DNA of 64,000 nt from DASUPK01 sp963848955 (GTDB lineage Bacteria; Actinomycetota; Thermoleophilia; Solirubrobacterales; 70-9). Below, in pieces: positions 24,438 to 32,747 of the stretch. The notes under the pieces are model-generated. The model worked only from the letters and a program-made list of their open reading frames with translations. It was not told where the DNA came from and did no database searches. The translations under genes and the position numbers were made by a program. The stretch spans positions 1 through 64,000 of the forward strand of contig CAWKFQ010000001.1 of NCBI GenBank assembly GCA_963848955.1. The letters are read 5' to 3'. Positions within the stretch are counted from its first letter, which is position 1. Every line of letters starts with the position of its first letter.

Positions 24438-25121
24438 TTGCCCGAGCTGAACCTCATCCTGCTCGGACCGCCCGGGAGCGGCAAGGGGACCCAGGGGGAG
24501 CGCCTACAGGAGGACTTCCGCCTGCCCTACTACGCGACCGGCGACATCCTGCGCGCCGCGGTCAAGGAGGGGACCGAGGTGGGAAAGCAGGCCAAGGAGT
24601 ACATGGATCGCGGGGACCTGGTTCCGGACCAGGTGATCATCGGGGTGATCGCCGAGCGCCTCCAGGACGAGGAGGCCTCCGACGGCTTCATCCTCGACGG
24701 CTTCCCCCGCACGGTGCCCCAGGCCGAGGCGCTCCACGGGAAGATGAAGGAGCTGCGGAGGGAGATCACCGCGGTGCTCCTGATCGACGTCCCGGAGGAG
24801 GAGATCCTGCGCCGCCTCGGGGGTCGCCGCACCTGCGAGAAGAACCCGGGCCACATCTACCACGTCGAGTTCGACCCGCCGAAGGAGGAGGGGGTCTGCG
24901 ACATCGACGGGGCAAAGCTGATCGTCCGCGATGACGACAAGCCCGAGGTGATCAAGAACCGCCTCGCGCAGTACCGCGAGAAGACCGAGCCCCTGATCGA
25001 CTACTACGACGAACGTGGCATCCTCAACCGGGTGGACGGCAGGCAGTCGCCGGATGAGGTCGAGGAGCGAATCCACGGGATAATCGCGACCCTGCGCCGC
25101 GAGGAAGAGGAGGGAATGTGA
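24438..25121 (+). CDS. adk: Adenylate kinase
   Basis: 227 residues. ATP + AMP to 2 ADP, cytosolic. P-loop GPPGSGKGTQGERL, AMP-site ATGDILRAAVKEGT and DGFPRTVPQAEAL. The LID has a long insertion with GRRTCEKNPGH ... EEGVCDIDG; only two Cys are present, so a classical four-Cys zinc site is incomplete. The only family-like start is TTG 24438 (LPELNLILLGPPGSG), 23 nt after the secY stop; other frames give no better start. Confidence 0.96.
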   Translation: MPELNLILLGPPGSGKGTQGERLQEDFRLPYYATGDILRAAVKEGTEVGKQAKEYMDRGDLVPDQVIIGVIAERLQDEEASDGFILDGFPRTVPQAEALHGKMKELRREITAVLLIDVPEEEILRRLGGRRTCEKNPGHIYHVEFDPPKEEGVCDIDGAKLIVRDDDKPEVIKNRLAQYREKTEPLIDYYDERGILNRVDGRQSPDEVEERIHGIIATLRREEEEGM

Positions 25122-25122
25122 G

Positions 25123-25890
25123 ATGTACCGCGGCATGATCATTCGCAAGACGTCTGCCCAGATCGATGCGATGGCGGAGGCCGGCAAGATCCAGGCTCGC
25201 TGCCTGCGGATGCTCCGCTCCAAGGCCCGTCCCGGCGTGACCACCAAGGAGCTCGACGAGGCCGCCGAGAAGTTCATTCGCTCCCAGGGGGCGGTGCCGT
25301 CCTTCAAGGGCTACCGCGGGTTCCCGGGCTCGATCTGCACGTCACCGAACTCGATGGTGGTCCACGGGATTCCCGGCCCCTACGAGCTGCGCCGCGGCGA
25401 CGTCCTCTCCATCGACGTCGGTGTCACCCACGAGGGCTGGGTGGCCGACGCCGCGATCACGGTGCCGATCGGCGAGACGCCTGACCAGGCCGAGCCGCTT
25501 CTTGACACCACTCGTGACGCGCTCTTCGAGGGCATCGCGGAGGCGAAGCCGGGCAACCACCTGAGCGACATCTCGCACGCGATCCAGACCCGGGTCGAGC
25601 GGGACGGGCTCTCGATCATCCGCAGCCTCGTCGGCCATGGAGTCGGGCGCGACATGCACGAGGACCCACAGATCCCGAACTTCGGGGATCCGGGCAAGGG
25701 CCCGACCCTGGAGCAGGGCATGGTCCTGGCGATCGAGCCGATGGTGAACGCCGGCGGGCCCGACGTCCGGATGGGATCGGACGGCTGGGCCGTCTACTCC
25801 GCGGACGACTCGCTGGCCGCCCACTTCGAGTTCACGGTGGCCGTCACGCAGGACGGCCCCCGCATCCTCACCCCCTGGCACCTGGAGTAG
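25123..25890 (+). CDS. map: Type I methionine aminopeptidase
   Basis: 255 residues. Removes N-terminal Met from new proteins. The five metal ligands are visible: Asp in SIDVGVTHEGW, Asp in VADAAIT, His in VGHGVGRDMHEDP, Glu in LAIEPMV and Glu in HFEFTVAVT. Starts MYRGMIIRKTSAQIDAMAEA at 25123, two bases after adk. It is the last gene of the cluster; infA, which often follows, is absent and two hairpins come next. Confidence 0.97.
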   Translation: MYRGMIIRKTSAQIDAMAEAGKIQARCLRMLRSKARPGVTTKELDEAAEKFIRSQGAVPSFKGYRGFPGSICTSPNSMVVHGIPGPYELRRGDVLSIDVGVTHEGWVADAAITVPIGETPDQAEPLLDTTRDALFEGIAEAKPGNHLSDISHAIQTRVERDGLSIIRSLVGHGVGRDMHEDPQIPNFGDPGKGPTLEQGMVLAIEPMVNAGGPDVRMGSDGWAVYSADDSLAAHFEFTVAVTQDGPRILTPWHLE

Positions 25891-25897
25891 CGGCACA

Positions 25898-25944
25898 CGG
25901 CTTCGCCACAAACGGCGGCCACAAACACCGCCGCCGGATCTACG
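25898..25944. repeat. GGCCACAAA hairpin repeat, copy A
   Basis: CGGCTTCGCC followed by the palindrome GGCGGCCACAAACACCGCC and GGATC. Lies between the convergent map and MFS genes. It shares 25 of 26 nt over its 3' part with copy C (36041-36075) and also matches copy D in reverse orientation. Probably works as a bidirectional terminator. Confidence 0.7.
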
Positions 25945-25967
25945 GCCACCAGGCGGGCCTGGTGGCC
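25944..25967. terminator. Convergent terminator map/MFS
   Basis: Perfect 11-bp stem GGCCACCAGGC / GCCTGGTGGCC with a two-base centre, immediately after repeat copy A and next to the probable MFS stop codon (minus strand TAG at 25972-25970). Confidence 0.7.
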
Positions 25968-25969
25968 GT

Positions 25970-27380
25970 CTAGGCCGACTCGGCCACCGCCCCGGACGGC
26001 ACACCCGCGCCTCTCGCGCGGGGGCGTGCGGGGGATCGCCAGGCCGGCAAGGATGGAGAGCACCAGCGACCCGGCGATCACCGCGAAGGCGAGGGCGAAC
26101 GAGCCCTCGGTCGGTGAGCCGCCGCCGGAGATGATCGTCGCCACGAGCTGACCGCCGAAGGCGCCGCCGATCGTTCGCGTGATCGTGTTGACGCCGGTCG
26201 CGACGCCCGTCTGGTCGGCCGGCACGGCCTCCACGATCAGGTTCGCCATCGCCGCGAACGCGAGCCCGATGCCGATGCCGAGCAGCCCCGCCGCGACGTA
26301 GACCTCGATGGGCCGGGTGTGGGCGAGGGCGAGCATCGAGAAGGCCACCGCGGCGAAGCCACAACCGAAGATCAGCGGCAGGCGGGAGCCGAACCGCGCC
26401 TGCAGTGTCCCCGCGAGCGGGCCGACGAGCAGCATCGCCACGGTCGACGGCACCATGAAGAGCCCGGCCCCGGTGACCGAAGCGCCGAAGCCGAACCCGG
26501 AGCTCGTCGGGGTCTCGACGAACTGGGGAAGGACGATGAACGAGGAGTACATGCCGGCGCCGAGCAGGAACGCCGCCAGATCGGTGGTCCAGACCGGCCT
26601 GGAGCGCATGACCGTCATGTCGACGAGGGGATACCGCGCGCGCAGTTCGACCCCGACCCAGGCGACCAGGATGACGAGCCCGACCGTGATCAGGCTGATC
26701 GTCTTGCCCGAAGCCCAACCCCAGTCGGTCGCCTCGCTGATCGCGAGCAGCAGCGCAGCGAGGCCCATGGAGAGCAGCGCGGCGGCGCCCCAGTTGACCC
26801 GCCCCGGCGCCTTGATCGGCGATTCCGGCACGAAGAAGTAGGTGAGGACGGCCGAGAGCATGACCGTCGCCAGCGGCAGCCAGAAGAGCCAGTGGTAGGA
26901 GAGGCTGTCGACGATTGGGCCGGCCAGCACGATGCCGAGGCCGCCACCGACGCCCAGGATCGCCGACATCAGCCCGATGCTCCCGGCGACCCGCTCGGCC
27001 GGGAACTCATCTCTGATGATCCCGAAGGCGAGCGGGAAGATCCCGCCGCCCGCGCCCTGGATGATCCGGCCGAGGATCATCGTGCCGATCGACGTCGCGA
27101 GGGCGGAGATCAGGGTGCCGACGGCGAGGATCGCCAGGACGACGAGCAGGCTCTTCTCCTTGCCGTGGACGTCGCCGAGCCGCCCGATGATGGGCGTGGC
27201 GACGGAGGCGCTGAGCAGGTAGGCGGTGAGGATCCACGCCACGGTCCCCTCGCTGGTATTCAGCGTGTGCTGGATGTCCGGCAGGGCCGGAGCCACCAGC
27301 GACTGAAGCAGCGCGAACGACAGCCCCGCGATGGAGAGCACCGCCAGGGTGACCACGGGACGCTGGCGCCCTTCCTCCAT
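25970..27380 (-). CDS. MFS multidrug efflux transporter, 14-helix (DHA2) type
   Basis: About 470 residues in the cytoplasmic membrane. Starts MEEGRQRPVVTLAVLSIAGL at 27380. Motif A-like IIGRLGDVHGKEKSLLV, motif C-like GLGIVLAGPIVD, and regularly spaced hydrophobic helices point to proton-driven drug export of the EmrB/QacA type. The raw frame would run on into map antisense. One extra C near 26013 probably hides the real end (PSGAVAESA, stop at 25972-25970). ATG overlaps the uspA stop (ATGA). Third gene of a tetR-uspA-MFS operon. Confidence 0.85.
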
Positions 27381-27916
27381 CAGGCCCGCCTCGGCGTCAT
27401 CGGTGCGATCTGCGCGCCGGTCTCATCGGGCACGGAGGCCTCCTCGGGTCTGGCCGGCACGATCAGGACGGGCAGGGGACCGTGGCGCAGCATCGTCCGG
27501 CCGACGCTGCCGAAGAGGGCCGAGCGGATCGGACCGCGGCCCCGCGAGCCGAGGATGACCAGGTCGTGGTCTCCCTCGCGGGCCTCACGAAGGAGCGCCT
27601 GCTCGATCGGCCGAGGGCTGACGAGCTTGGTCACCGGGATTCCCCGGGGGACCAGCTCGACGGCCCGGCAGATAACCCGCTCGGCATCCCTGAGAAAGCT
27701 GTTGCGGAGCTCGGCGACCGCCTCGGAGGCGGCGCCGGTGTACGCGATGTACGGGATCTGCACGACGGCCGAGAGGATCGTCAGGCGGCCATGGGAGGCA
27801 GACGCGAGCTCGATCGAGGTCTCGAGTGCCCGGTCCGCCGAAGGCGATCCGTCGTAAGCCAGCAAGGGCCTGCGGCAGTCGGTCGCCTCGACCAGTGAGA
27901 TCGGGCGCCGTCTCAC
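27380..27916 (-). CDS. Universal stress protein (UspA family)
   Basis: 178 residues. N-terminal RRPLLAYDGSPSADRALETS and C-terminal LVILGSRGRGPIRSALFGSV ending GPLPVLIVP match the ATP-binding UspA pattern G-2x-G-9x-G(S/T). A 14-residue lead precedes the domain. It overlaps the tetR stop upstream and the MFS start downstream, so expression should be under the TetR repressor. Coupling a Usp to an efflux pump suggests a stress/toxicant response (inference). Confidence 0.9.
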   Translation of the reverse strand: MRRRPISLVEATDCRRPLLAYDGSPSADRALETSIELASASHGRLTILSAVVQIPYIAYTGAASEAVAELRNSFLRDAERVICRAVELVPRGIPVTKLVSPRPIEQALLREAREGDHDLVILGSRGRGPIRSALFGSVGRTMLRHGPLPVLIVPARPEEASVPDETGAQIAPMTPRRA

Positions 27917-28491
27917 TTCCTGAGGGCCTCCAGGAGCAGGTCGACGACTCGGTCACTTCCGCCCGGCGCGACCTCATCGGCCGCCCGGGCCGAGGCGAAG
28001 AGGAAACGGAGATCCTTGACGGTGGCATCGCTGCGCACGGTGCCGTCCTCGCGTGCGCGGTCGATCAGTTCCTGCCACGCGAGGCTCACCTCGGCGACGG
28101 CGACGACGACCTCGCGCCGCTCGGAGGTCAGGCCGAGGGCGCCGCTGAGCAGTTTGTTCGTCGCCTGTCGCTCCGCGATCCTGCGCACGCTGTCCTCGAT
28201 CGCGGTCCAGGCGTCGGCGCGCTCACCCGCCTCCAAGACCTCCTCTTGCAGGAGCCCGAGCTGCCGGACGAGCAGAGCGGCCACCAGGTCCTCCTTCGAG
28301 CGATAGCTCCGGTAAAGGCTGCCGATTCCGACGCCCGTAGCGGCCGCGATGCGGGGCATCGGCACGTCCAGGCCCTGCTCTGTGAAGACCTCGGTCGCCA
28401 GGTCGAGGACGCGCTCGCGCTTCTCGTCCGGCTCGAGCTCGGCCCACGGGGCGCCTGTGGGAGCGTTCTGCGTCACCGGAGGCGGAACCAT
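27913..28491 (-). CDS. TetR family transcriptional regulator
   Basis: 192 residues from ATG 28491. N-terminal helix-turn-helix: EPDEKRERVLDLATEVFTEQ, then MPRIAAATGVGIGSLYRSYR; the C-terminal ligand domain is helical. ATG 28491 is preferred over the upstream GTG at 28566 because a -10 box (TACGAT, 28506-28501) lies 9 nt upstream and an operator palindrome spans the start. First gene of the tetR-uspA-MFS operon, so it probably represses itself and the pump. Confidence 0.9.
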   Translation of the reverse strand: MVPPPVTQNAPTGAPWAELEPDEKRERVLDLATEVFTEQGLDVPMPRIAAATGVGIGSLYRSYRSKEDLVAALLVRQLGLLQEEVLEAGERADAWTAIEDSVRRIAERQATNKLLSGALGLTSERREVVVAVAEVSLAWQELIDRAREDGTVRSDATVKDLRFLFASARAADEVAPGGSDRVVDLLLEALRK

Positions 28492-28532
28492 CGTTCCGCC
28501 ATCGTAGCGCCACCTCCGGAACAGCCGTTCCG
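28481..28532. promoter_or_regulatory. Twin TetR operators overlapping the tetR promoter
   Basis: Two perfect inverted repeats share the core CGGAAC-N4-GTTCCG: 28481-28500 (8-bp arms GGCGGAAC/GTTCCGCC) and 28517-28532 (6-bp arms). Their centres are 34 bp apart. The first covers the tetR start codon; the second covers the -35 region; the -10 lies between. This fits autorepression. Confidence 0.75.
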
Positions 28533-28581
28533 CTCCATCTCGGCCCGTCCTTCGGATCAGGCGCACTTCGGCTCTCCAGGC

Positions 28582-28609
28582 GTGACTTACGCAGGCACGC
28601 TGCTACCAT
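28582..28609 (+). promoter_or_regulatory. Promoter of the rpmJ-rpsM-rpsK-rpsD-rpoA-rplQ operon
   Basis: GTGACT (28582-28587), 16-bp spacer, TACCAT (28604-28609) in the string CTGCTACCATT. The leader of about 110 nt contains a hairpin at 28671-28695 (CTGGG-GCC...GGC...CCCAG) just before the rpmJ ribosome site. Confidence 0.55.
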
Positions 28610-28723
28610 TCCACTCGTCCGGTTCACGCTTGTCGTGGGTCGGCGTTTCTTGTGCCTATCGGCCCGACTCCTGGGGCCGAGGGGCCTACTCCCAGTCCGA
28701 TACGACCCCATGAAAGAAGGGGA

Positions 28724-28837
28724 ATGAAGGTCCGAGCCTCCGTCAAGCCGATCTGTGAGAAGTGCAAGGTCATCCGCCGTGGCGGAGCCGTTCTCGTGAT
28801 CTGTTCCAACCCTCGCCACAAGCAGAGGCAGGGCTGA
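28724..28837 (+). CDS. rpmJ: 50S ribosomal protein L36, zinc-binding type
   Basis: 37 residues, MKVRASVKPICEKCKVIRR then VICSNPRHKQRQG. Zinc ligands Cys11, Cys14, Cys27 and His32 are present. ATG 28724 follows an AAGGGG ribosome site. First gene of the alpha operon here; infA is missing upstream. The TGA overlaps the rpsM ATG. Confidence 0.96.
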   Translation: MKVRASVKPICEKCKVIRRGGAVLVICSNPRHKQRQG

Positions 28838-29220
28838 TGGCGCGGATCGCGGGAGTCAACATCCCACTCAACAAGCGGGCCGAGATCGGCCTGACCTACG
28901 TCTTCGGGATCGGCCGCTCGACCGCCAACGAGATCCTCAAGGAGACGGGCGTCGATCCCAACACGGCGATCAAGGACCTCACCGAGGACGAGGTCGTCAA
29001 GCTGCGCGAGGCCGTCGAGAGCCGCGAGGTGGAGGGTGATCTCCGCCGCGAGCGCTCGCAGAACGTCAAGCGCCTGCAGGAGATCGGCTCCTACCGGGGG
29101 CTGCGGCACCGCCGCGGGCTGCCTGTCCGGGGCCAGCGCACCAAGACCAACGCGCGCGGCCGCAAGGGCCCCCGCCGGATGAGCATCGCGGGCCGCAAGA
29201 AGGCTCCGCAGCCCAAGTGA
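28837..29220 (+). CDS. rpsM: 30S ribosomal protein S13
   Basis: 127 residues. MARIAGVNIPLNKRAEIGLT, YVFGIGRSTANEIL and GLRHRRGLPVRGQRTKTNAR are conserved; a basic tail GRKKAPQPK follows. S13 forms inter-subunit bridges and contacts the P-site tRNA. Overlaps rpmJ by one base. Confidence 0.97.
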   Translation: MARIAGVNIPLNKRAEIGLTYVFGIGRSTANEILKETGVDPNTAIKDLTEDEVVKLREAVESREVEGDLRRERSQNVKRLQEIGSYRGLRHRRGLPVRGQRTKTNARGRKGPRRMSIAGRKKAPQPK

Positions 29221-29240
29221 GTCACGGAGGAATTCGCTAG

Positions 29241-29636
29241 ATGCCACCAGCACCGAAGAAGGGTCGCTCCCGCCGCAGGGTCCGCAAGAACGTCACCTAC
29301 GGCCAGGCCCACATCAAGACTTCGTTCAACAACACCATCGTCACTCTCACCGACCCCGAGGGCAACGTGATCGCCTGGGAGTCCGCCGGCTCGGCGGGCT
29401 TCAAGGGCTCGCGGAAGTCCACGCCATTCGCGGCGCAGGTGACCGCTGACTCGGCGGCCAAGAAGGGCATGGAGCACGGCCTGGAGCGCGTCGAGGTGTT
29501 CGCGAAGGGCGCCGGCTCCGGCCGCGAGACCGCGATCCGCTCGCTGCAGGCGGCCGGGCTCGACGTGACGACGGTGAAGGACGTGACGCCGCAGGCTCAC
29601 AACGGCTGCCGTCCCCGGAAGCGGAGGAGGGTCTGA
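29241..29636 (+). CDS. rpsK: 30S ribosomal protein S11
   Basis: 131 residues. AHIKTSFNNTIVTLTDPEGN and DVTPQAHNGCRPRKRRRV are signatures of this platform protein. A GGAGGA ribosome site precedes ATG 29241. The stop overlaps the rpsD start. Confidence 0.97.
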   Translation: MPPAPKKGRSRRRVRKNVTYGQAHIKTSFNNTIVTLTDPEGNVIAWESAGSAGFKGSRKSTPFAAQVTADSAAKKGMEHGLERVEVFAKGAGSGRETAIRSLQAAGLDVTTVKDVTPQAHNGCRPRKRRRV

Positions 29637-30256
29637 TGGCCCGCGACACCTCCGCCCAGTGCAAGCAGTGCCGCCGCGAGGGGCAGAAGCTGTTCCTCAA
29701 GGGCGCCCGCTGCTTCACGGACAAGTGCGGCGTGGAGCGCCGCTCCTACCCGCCGGGCGAGCACGGCCGTGGCCGCATGCGCCAGTCCGAGTACCGGGCC
29801 CAGCTGCGCGAGAAGCAGAAGGCCAAGCGCTACTACCAGGTGCTCGAGAAGCAGTTCGCCAGCTACTACGACAAGGCGAGCCGCCAGCAGGGCGTCACCG
29901 GCGAGAACCTGCTGCGCCTGCTGGAGTGCCGTCTGGACAACGTGCTGGTGCGCCTCGGCTTTGCGGCCTCACGCCGCCAGGCCAGGCAGCTCGTCAGCCA
30001 CGGGCACTGGACGGTGAACGGCCGCCGCGTCGATATCCCCAGCTATCAGGTGAAGCCAGACGACGTGATCACGATCAAGTCGAGCAGCGCGGCCACGGAT
30101 GTGGTCCGCGATGCGACCGAGCTCACCTCGGGAGTGCCGGCCTGGCTGCAGGCCGACCACGACTCACTCAATGCCAAGGTGCTGAGGCTCCCTGAGAGGA
30201 GCGAGATCTCGGCCCCCGTCGAGGAACAGCTCATCGTCGAGCTGTACTCGAAGTAA
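29636..30256 (+). CDS. rpsD: 30S ribosomal protein S4, zinc-binding type
   Basis: 206 residues. Primary 16S rRNA binder. Zinc ligands Cys9, Cys12, Cys26 and Cys31 make this the C+ form. The S4 RNA-binding domain is RLDNVLVRLGFAASRRQARQ, followed by the HGHWTVNGRRVDIPSY loop. It ends QLIVELYSK. Overlaps rpsK by one base. Confidence 0.97.
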   Translation: MARDTSAQCKQCRREGQKLFLKGARCFTDKCGVERRSYPPGEHGRGRMRQSEYRAQLREKQKAKRYYQVLEKQFASYYDKASRQQGVTGENLLRLLECRLDNVLVRLGFAASRRQARQLVSHGHWTVNGRRVDIPSYQVKPDDVITIKSSSAATDVVRDATELTSGVPAWLQADHDSLNAKVLRLPERSEISAPVEEQLIVELYSK

Positions 30257-30283
30257 CCCCCCAGAGAAGGAAGTAGATACCTG

Positions 30284-31273
30284 ATGGAAGCAATGACCAC
30301 CCTGCCAGATTTCCAAGTCCCGAAGATCGCGGGCGAGGATGCCCAGGAGAACAAGGGCACCTTCACGATTGAGCCCCTCGACAAGGGGTTCGGCTACACG
30401 TTCGGCAACAGCCTTCGCCGCGTGCTGCTCTCGTCACTCGGTGGCGCCGCGATCACCAGCGTCCGCATCGAGGGCGTCGCCCACGAGTTCTCCACCATCC
30501 CGGGGCTGAAGGAGGACGTCACTGACCTGATCCTCAACCTGAAGGACGTCGTGGTGCGGATGCACACCGACGCCGACGAGGTCGAGACGCCGCTCGTGGC
30601 CACCGGCCCGGGCGAGGTCAAGGCGAAGGACATCGACCTGCCCGCGGGCGTCGAGATCCTCAACCCCGAGGCGCCGATCGCGACGCTCGAGAAGAAGACC
30701 AAGCTCGAGATGTACCTGACGATCGGCCGAGGCCGCGGCTACTCGCCGGCGGACGAGAACAAGTCCGACGACAAGCCCATCGGCGTGGTCCCGATCGACT
30801 CGATCTTCTCGCCGATCCGCCGCGCCTCCTATTCGGTGGACTCCGCCCGAGTCGGGCAGCGGACCGACTTCGACAAGCTCACGCTCGAGGTCGAGACCGA
30901 CGGCTCGATCGAGCCGGGTGCCGCACTCCGTGAGGCCGCGGAGATCCTGATCAAGAGCCTGGCGATCTTCACGACCGCCGACCGCGTCGACGAGCTTCGC
31001 GGCGAGGGCGCGATCGCGGCGACCGACGGCGCCGGCGGCGGCGAGGCCGCCGCAGTCCCGGGTGCCGACGGGCTCGACGAGATCCTGATCGAGGAGCTCG
31101 AGCTGGGCGTCCGCTCCTACAACTGTCTGAAGCGCGCCGGCATCCAGACCGTCGGCGAGCTGGTGCGGAAGTCGGAGTCGGAGCTCAACGCGATTCCGAA
31201 CTTCGGTCGCAAGTCGATCGAGGAGGTCCAGGAGACCCTGCGCGCACGCGGCCTCTCGCTGCGCCAGGACTAG
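30284..31273 (+). CDS. rpoA: RNA polymerase alpha subunit
   Basis: 329 residues. N-terminal dimerisation domain with GFGYTFGNSLRRVLLSSLGG and SPIRRASYSVDSARVGQRTD; Gly/Ala linker near 245-255; intact C-terminal domain LELGVRSYNCLKRAGIQTVG ... NFGRKSIEEVQETL that contacts UP elements and activators. ATG 30284 follows AGAAGGAAG at some distance. Lies between rpsD and rplQ as usual. Confidence 0.97.
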   Translation: MEAMTTLPDFQVPKIAGEDAQENKGTFTIEPLDKGFGYTFGNSLRRVLLSSLGGAAITSVRIEGVAHEFSTIPGLKEDVTDLILNLKDVVVRMHTDADEVETPLVATGPGEVKAKDIDLPAGVEILNPEAPIATLEKKTKLEMYLTIGRGRGYSPADENKSDDKPIGVVPIDSIFSPIRRASYSVDSARVGQRTDFDKLTLEVETDGSIEPGAALREAAEILIKSLAIFTTADRVDELRGEGAIAATDGAGGGEAAAVPGADGLDEILIEELELGVRSYNCLKRAGIQTVGELVRKSESELNAIPNFGRKSIEEVQETLRARGLSLRQD

Positions 31274-31304
31274 GGGCACTAGAGTCCCGGCCGGAGCGAC
31301 CGCG

Positions 31305-31658
31305 ATGAGGCACCAGCGCAAGAGAGCCAAGCTGAGCCGGGACGCGGCTCATCGCACCTCGATGCTTCGCACGATGTCGAAGCAGCTGATCGAGCACGAG
31401 CGCATCCGCACCACTCAGCCGAAGGCGAAGGCGCTGCGGCCGGAGTTCGAGAAGCTGATCACCCTCGCCAAGCGCGGGGATCTGCACGCCCGGCGCCAGG
31501 CGCTCTCGGAGCTCCACAACGACAAGTTCGCGGTCCACAAGCTGTTCGAGGAGATCGCGCCGCGCTACGCGCAGCGCCCGGGCGGCTACACCCGGATCGT
31601 CAAGCTCGGCCCTCGGCGGTCCGATTCCGCCGAGATGGTCTTCCTCGAGCTGGTTTAG
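31305..31658 (+). CDS. rplQ: 50S ribosomal protein L17
   Basis: 117 residues. MRHQRKRAKLSRDAAHRTSM, QLIEHERIRTTQPKAKALRP and GGYTRIVKLGPRRSDSAEMV are conserved. Last gene of the alpha operon. In many actinobacteria truA follows; here a 5-kb insertion separates them. Repeat copy B begins at its stop codon. Confidence 0.97.
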   Translation: MRHQRKRAKLSRDAAHRTSMLRTMSKQLIEHERIRTTQPKAKALRPEFEKLITLAKRGDLHARRQALSELHNDKFAVHKLFEEIAPRYAQRPGGYTRIVKLGPRRSDSAEMVFLELV

Positions 31659-31696
31659 CCGGCTTCGCCATCAGATCGCGGCCACAAGCCGGCCGC
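31659..31696. repeat. GGCCACAAG hairpin repeat, copy B
   Basis: CCGGCTTCGCCATCAGATCG followed by the palindrome GCGGCC-ACAAGCC-GGCCGC. It shares 25 of 26 nt with copy E (47048-47073). It separates convergent rplQ and the DUF1330 gene, whose last codons it encodes. Confidence 0.7.
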
Positions 31697-32060
31697 TGGC
31701 GGCGCCCTCGCAGCGGAGCAGAGCCGCGCGCTCGAGCCCCTCGAGCCTGTGCTCGCGAGCCGCGAGGAGCTCGGGGTCGGCTACGAGCTGGAGGAAGGCT
31801 GCCGCGCTCGGGTACCAGACAGCGATCACGTCGTCGAAGCGCTCCTCGCCTTCCCCGATCACGGTCCCATTCACCGGGGCATGCCAGAGGACACGGCCGC
31901 CGACCCGGTCCAGGACGCGCTGAGCGACCTCCCCATAGCGTGCATATGCCGCGGGGTCGCGGTAGCGGTTGAGGTTGAGCATCACCAGGGGCCCGTCGTC
32001 GGGACCGCCGGCAATCGCCTGCATCTCGACGATCTGCTCCGGCGTGGGCTCGACGGGCAT
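31671..32060 (-). CDS. DUF1330-like (dimeric alpha-beta barrel) protein
   Basis: 129 residues. GPLVMLNLNRYRDPAAYARY, RVLWHAPVNGTVIGEGEERF and VIAVWYPSAAAFLQLVADPE form the ferredoxin-like pattern of DUF1330/EthD-type proteins. No catalytic residues can be assigned. ATG overlaps the stop of the TetR gene upstream (ATGA), so the two form one operon. The last residues (RLVAAI) lie in hairpin repeat copy B. Confidence 0.8.
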   Translation of the reverse strand: MPVEPTPEQIVEMQAIAGGPDDGPLVMLNLNRYRDPAAYARYGEVAQRVLDRVGGRVLWHAPVNGTVIGEGEERFDDVIAVWYPSAAAFLQLVADPELLAAREHRLEGLERAALLRCEGAASGRLVAAI

Positions 32061-32699
32061 CAGGTCTCTTTGGGGGGAGCCGGGCGGCGATCGAGGAAGG
32101 CCGCCCAGATCTCGGTCAGGGTCTGGATCGCGGCCTCGGCCGAGAGTCGCGGCTCGTGGCCGAAGGCATCACGGAGATAGGCCTCGTTCAACAGATTGAG
32201 CGCCCTCGCGCTCTCGGCGACGTCGGCGGGCGGGTTCTCCCGTAGGCCCGGCAGCTTCCCGAGCGAGTCCGTGGCGAGCTCGTTGAAGCGCCGGCGCAGC
32301 TCGGCACCGCGCGCAGCGATCCCTGCGTTCGAGGCACCGGCCTCGGTTACCGCTCGCAACAGCGGCCCATGGCGCTGATACACCCGGACAGCCGGCTCGA
32401 CGGCCGCTCGAACCGCCTCCAGGTCGCCCTCCTGCCGCCCGGCGTCCAATTCGACCTGGGCCTCATACAGACTCTCGATCGCCTCCGTCGCGGCCCGCAG
32501 GAGCAGGTCGCGCGAGATCGTCGAAGTGGCGATAGAAGATCGTGCGCTCGATCCCGGCGCGCTGGGTGACGTCGCTGACGCTGAGGTCGTAGAAGGAGCG
32601 GTCGCGAACCAGCTCGGTGGCGGCGCCCACCAGCCGCTCGCGCACCTCGTCGCGACTGAGGCGGGGACGCGGGGCTTTGGTCGGGGATTTCGCGGGCAC
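32060..32699 (-). CDS. TetR family regulator (one frameshift)
   Basis: About 212 residues from GTG 32699. Helix-turn-helix: LSRDEVRERLVGAATELVRD, LSVSDVTQRAGIERTIFYRHFDD. An extra C near 32517 splits the gene; beyond it DLLLRAATEAIESLYEAQVE continues the ligand-binding domain. Divergent from sulfatase 1 across a promoter with an embedded palindrome, so it probably controls that gene and its own operon with the DUF1330 gene. Ligand unknown. Confidence 0.85.
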
Positions 32700-32708
32700 G
32701 AGAATCGA

Positions 32709-32737
32709 TTGACAGTGTGTGACACAGACCGTAGCAT
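32709..32737 (+). promoter_or_regulatory. Sulfatase promoter with embedded operator
   Basis: TTGACA (32709-32714), 17-bp spacer, TAGCAT (32732-32737), ending 10 nt before the sulfatase ATG. The spacer holds TGTGT-G-ACACA, a perfect inverted repeat and candidate site for the divergent TetR. This is the best consensus promoter in the window. Confidence 0.75.
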
Positions 32738-32747
32738 CCGGGCCGGG

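Noticed and set aside
25890..28723. infA hidden between map and rpmJ
   Set aside because: Both strands of the interval are taken up by the MFS-uspA-tetR operon and a leader; no S1-like 70-residue frame was found.
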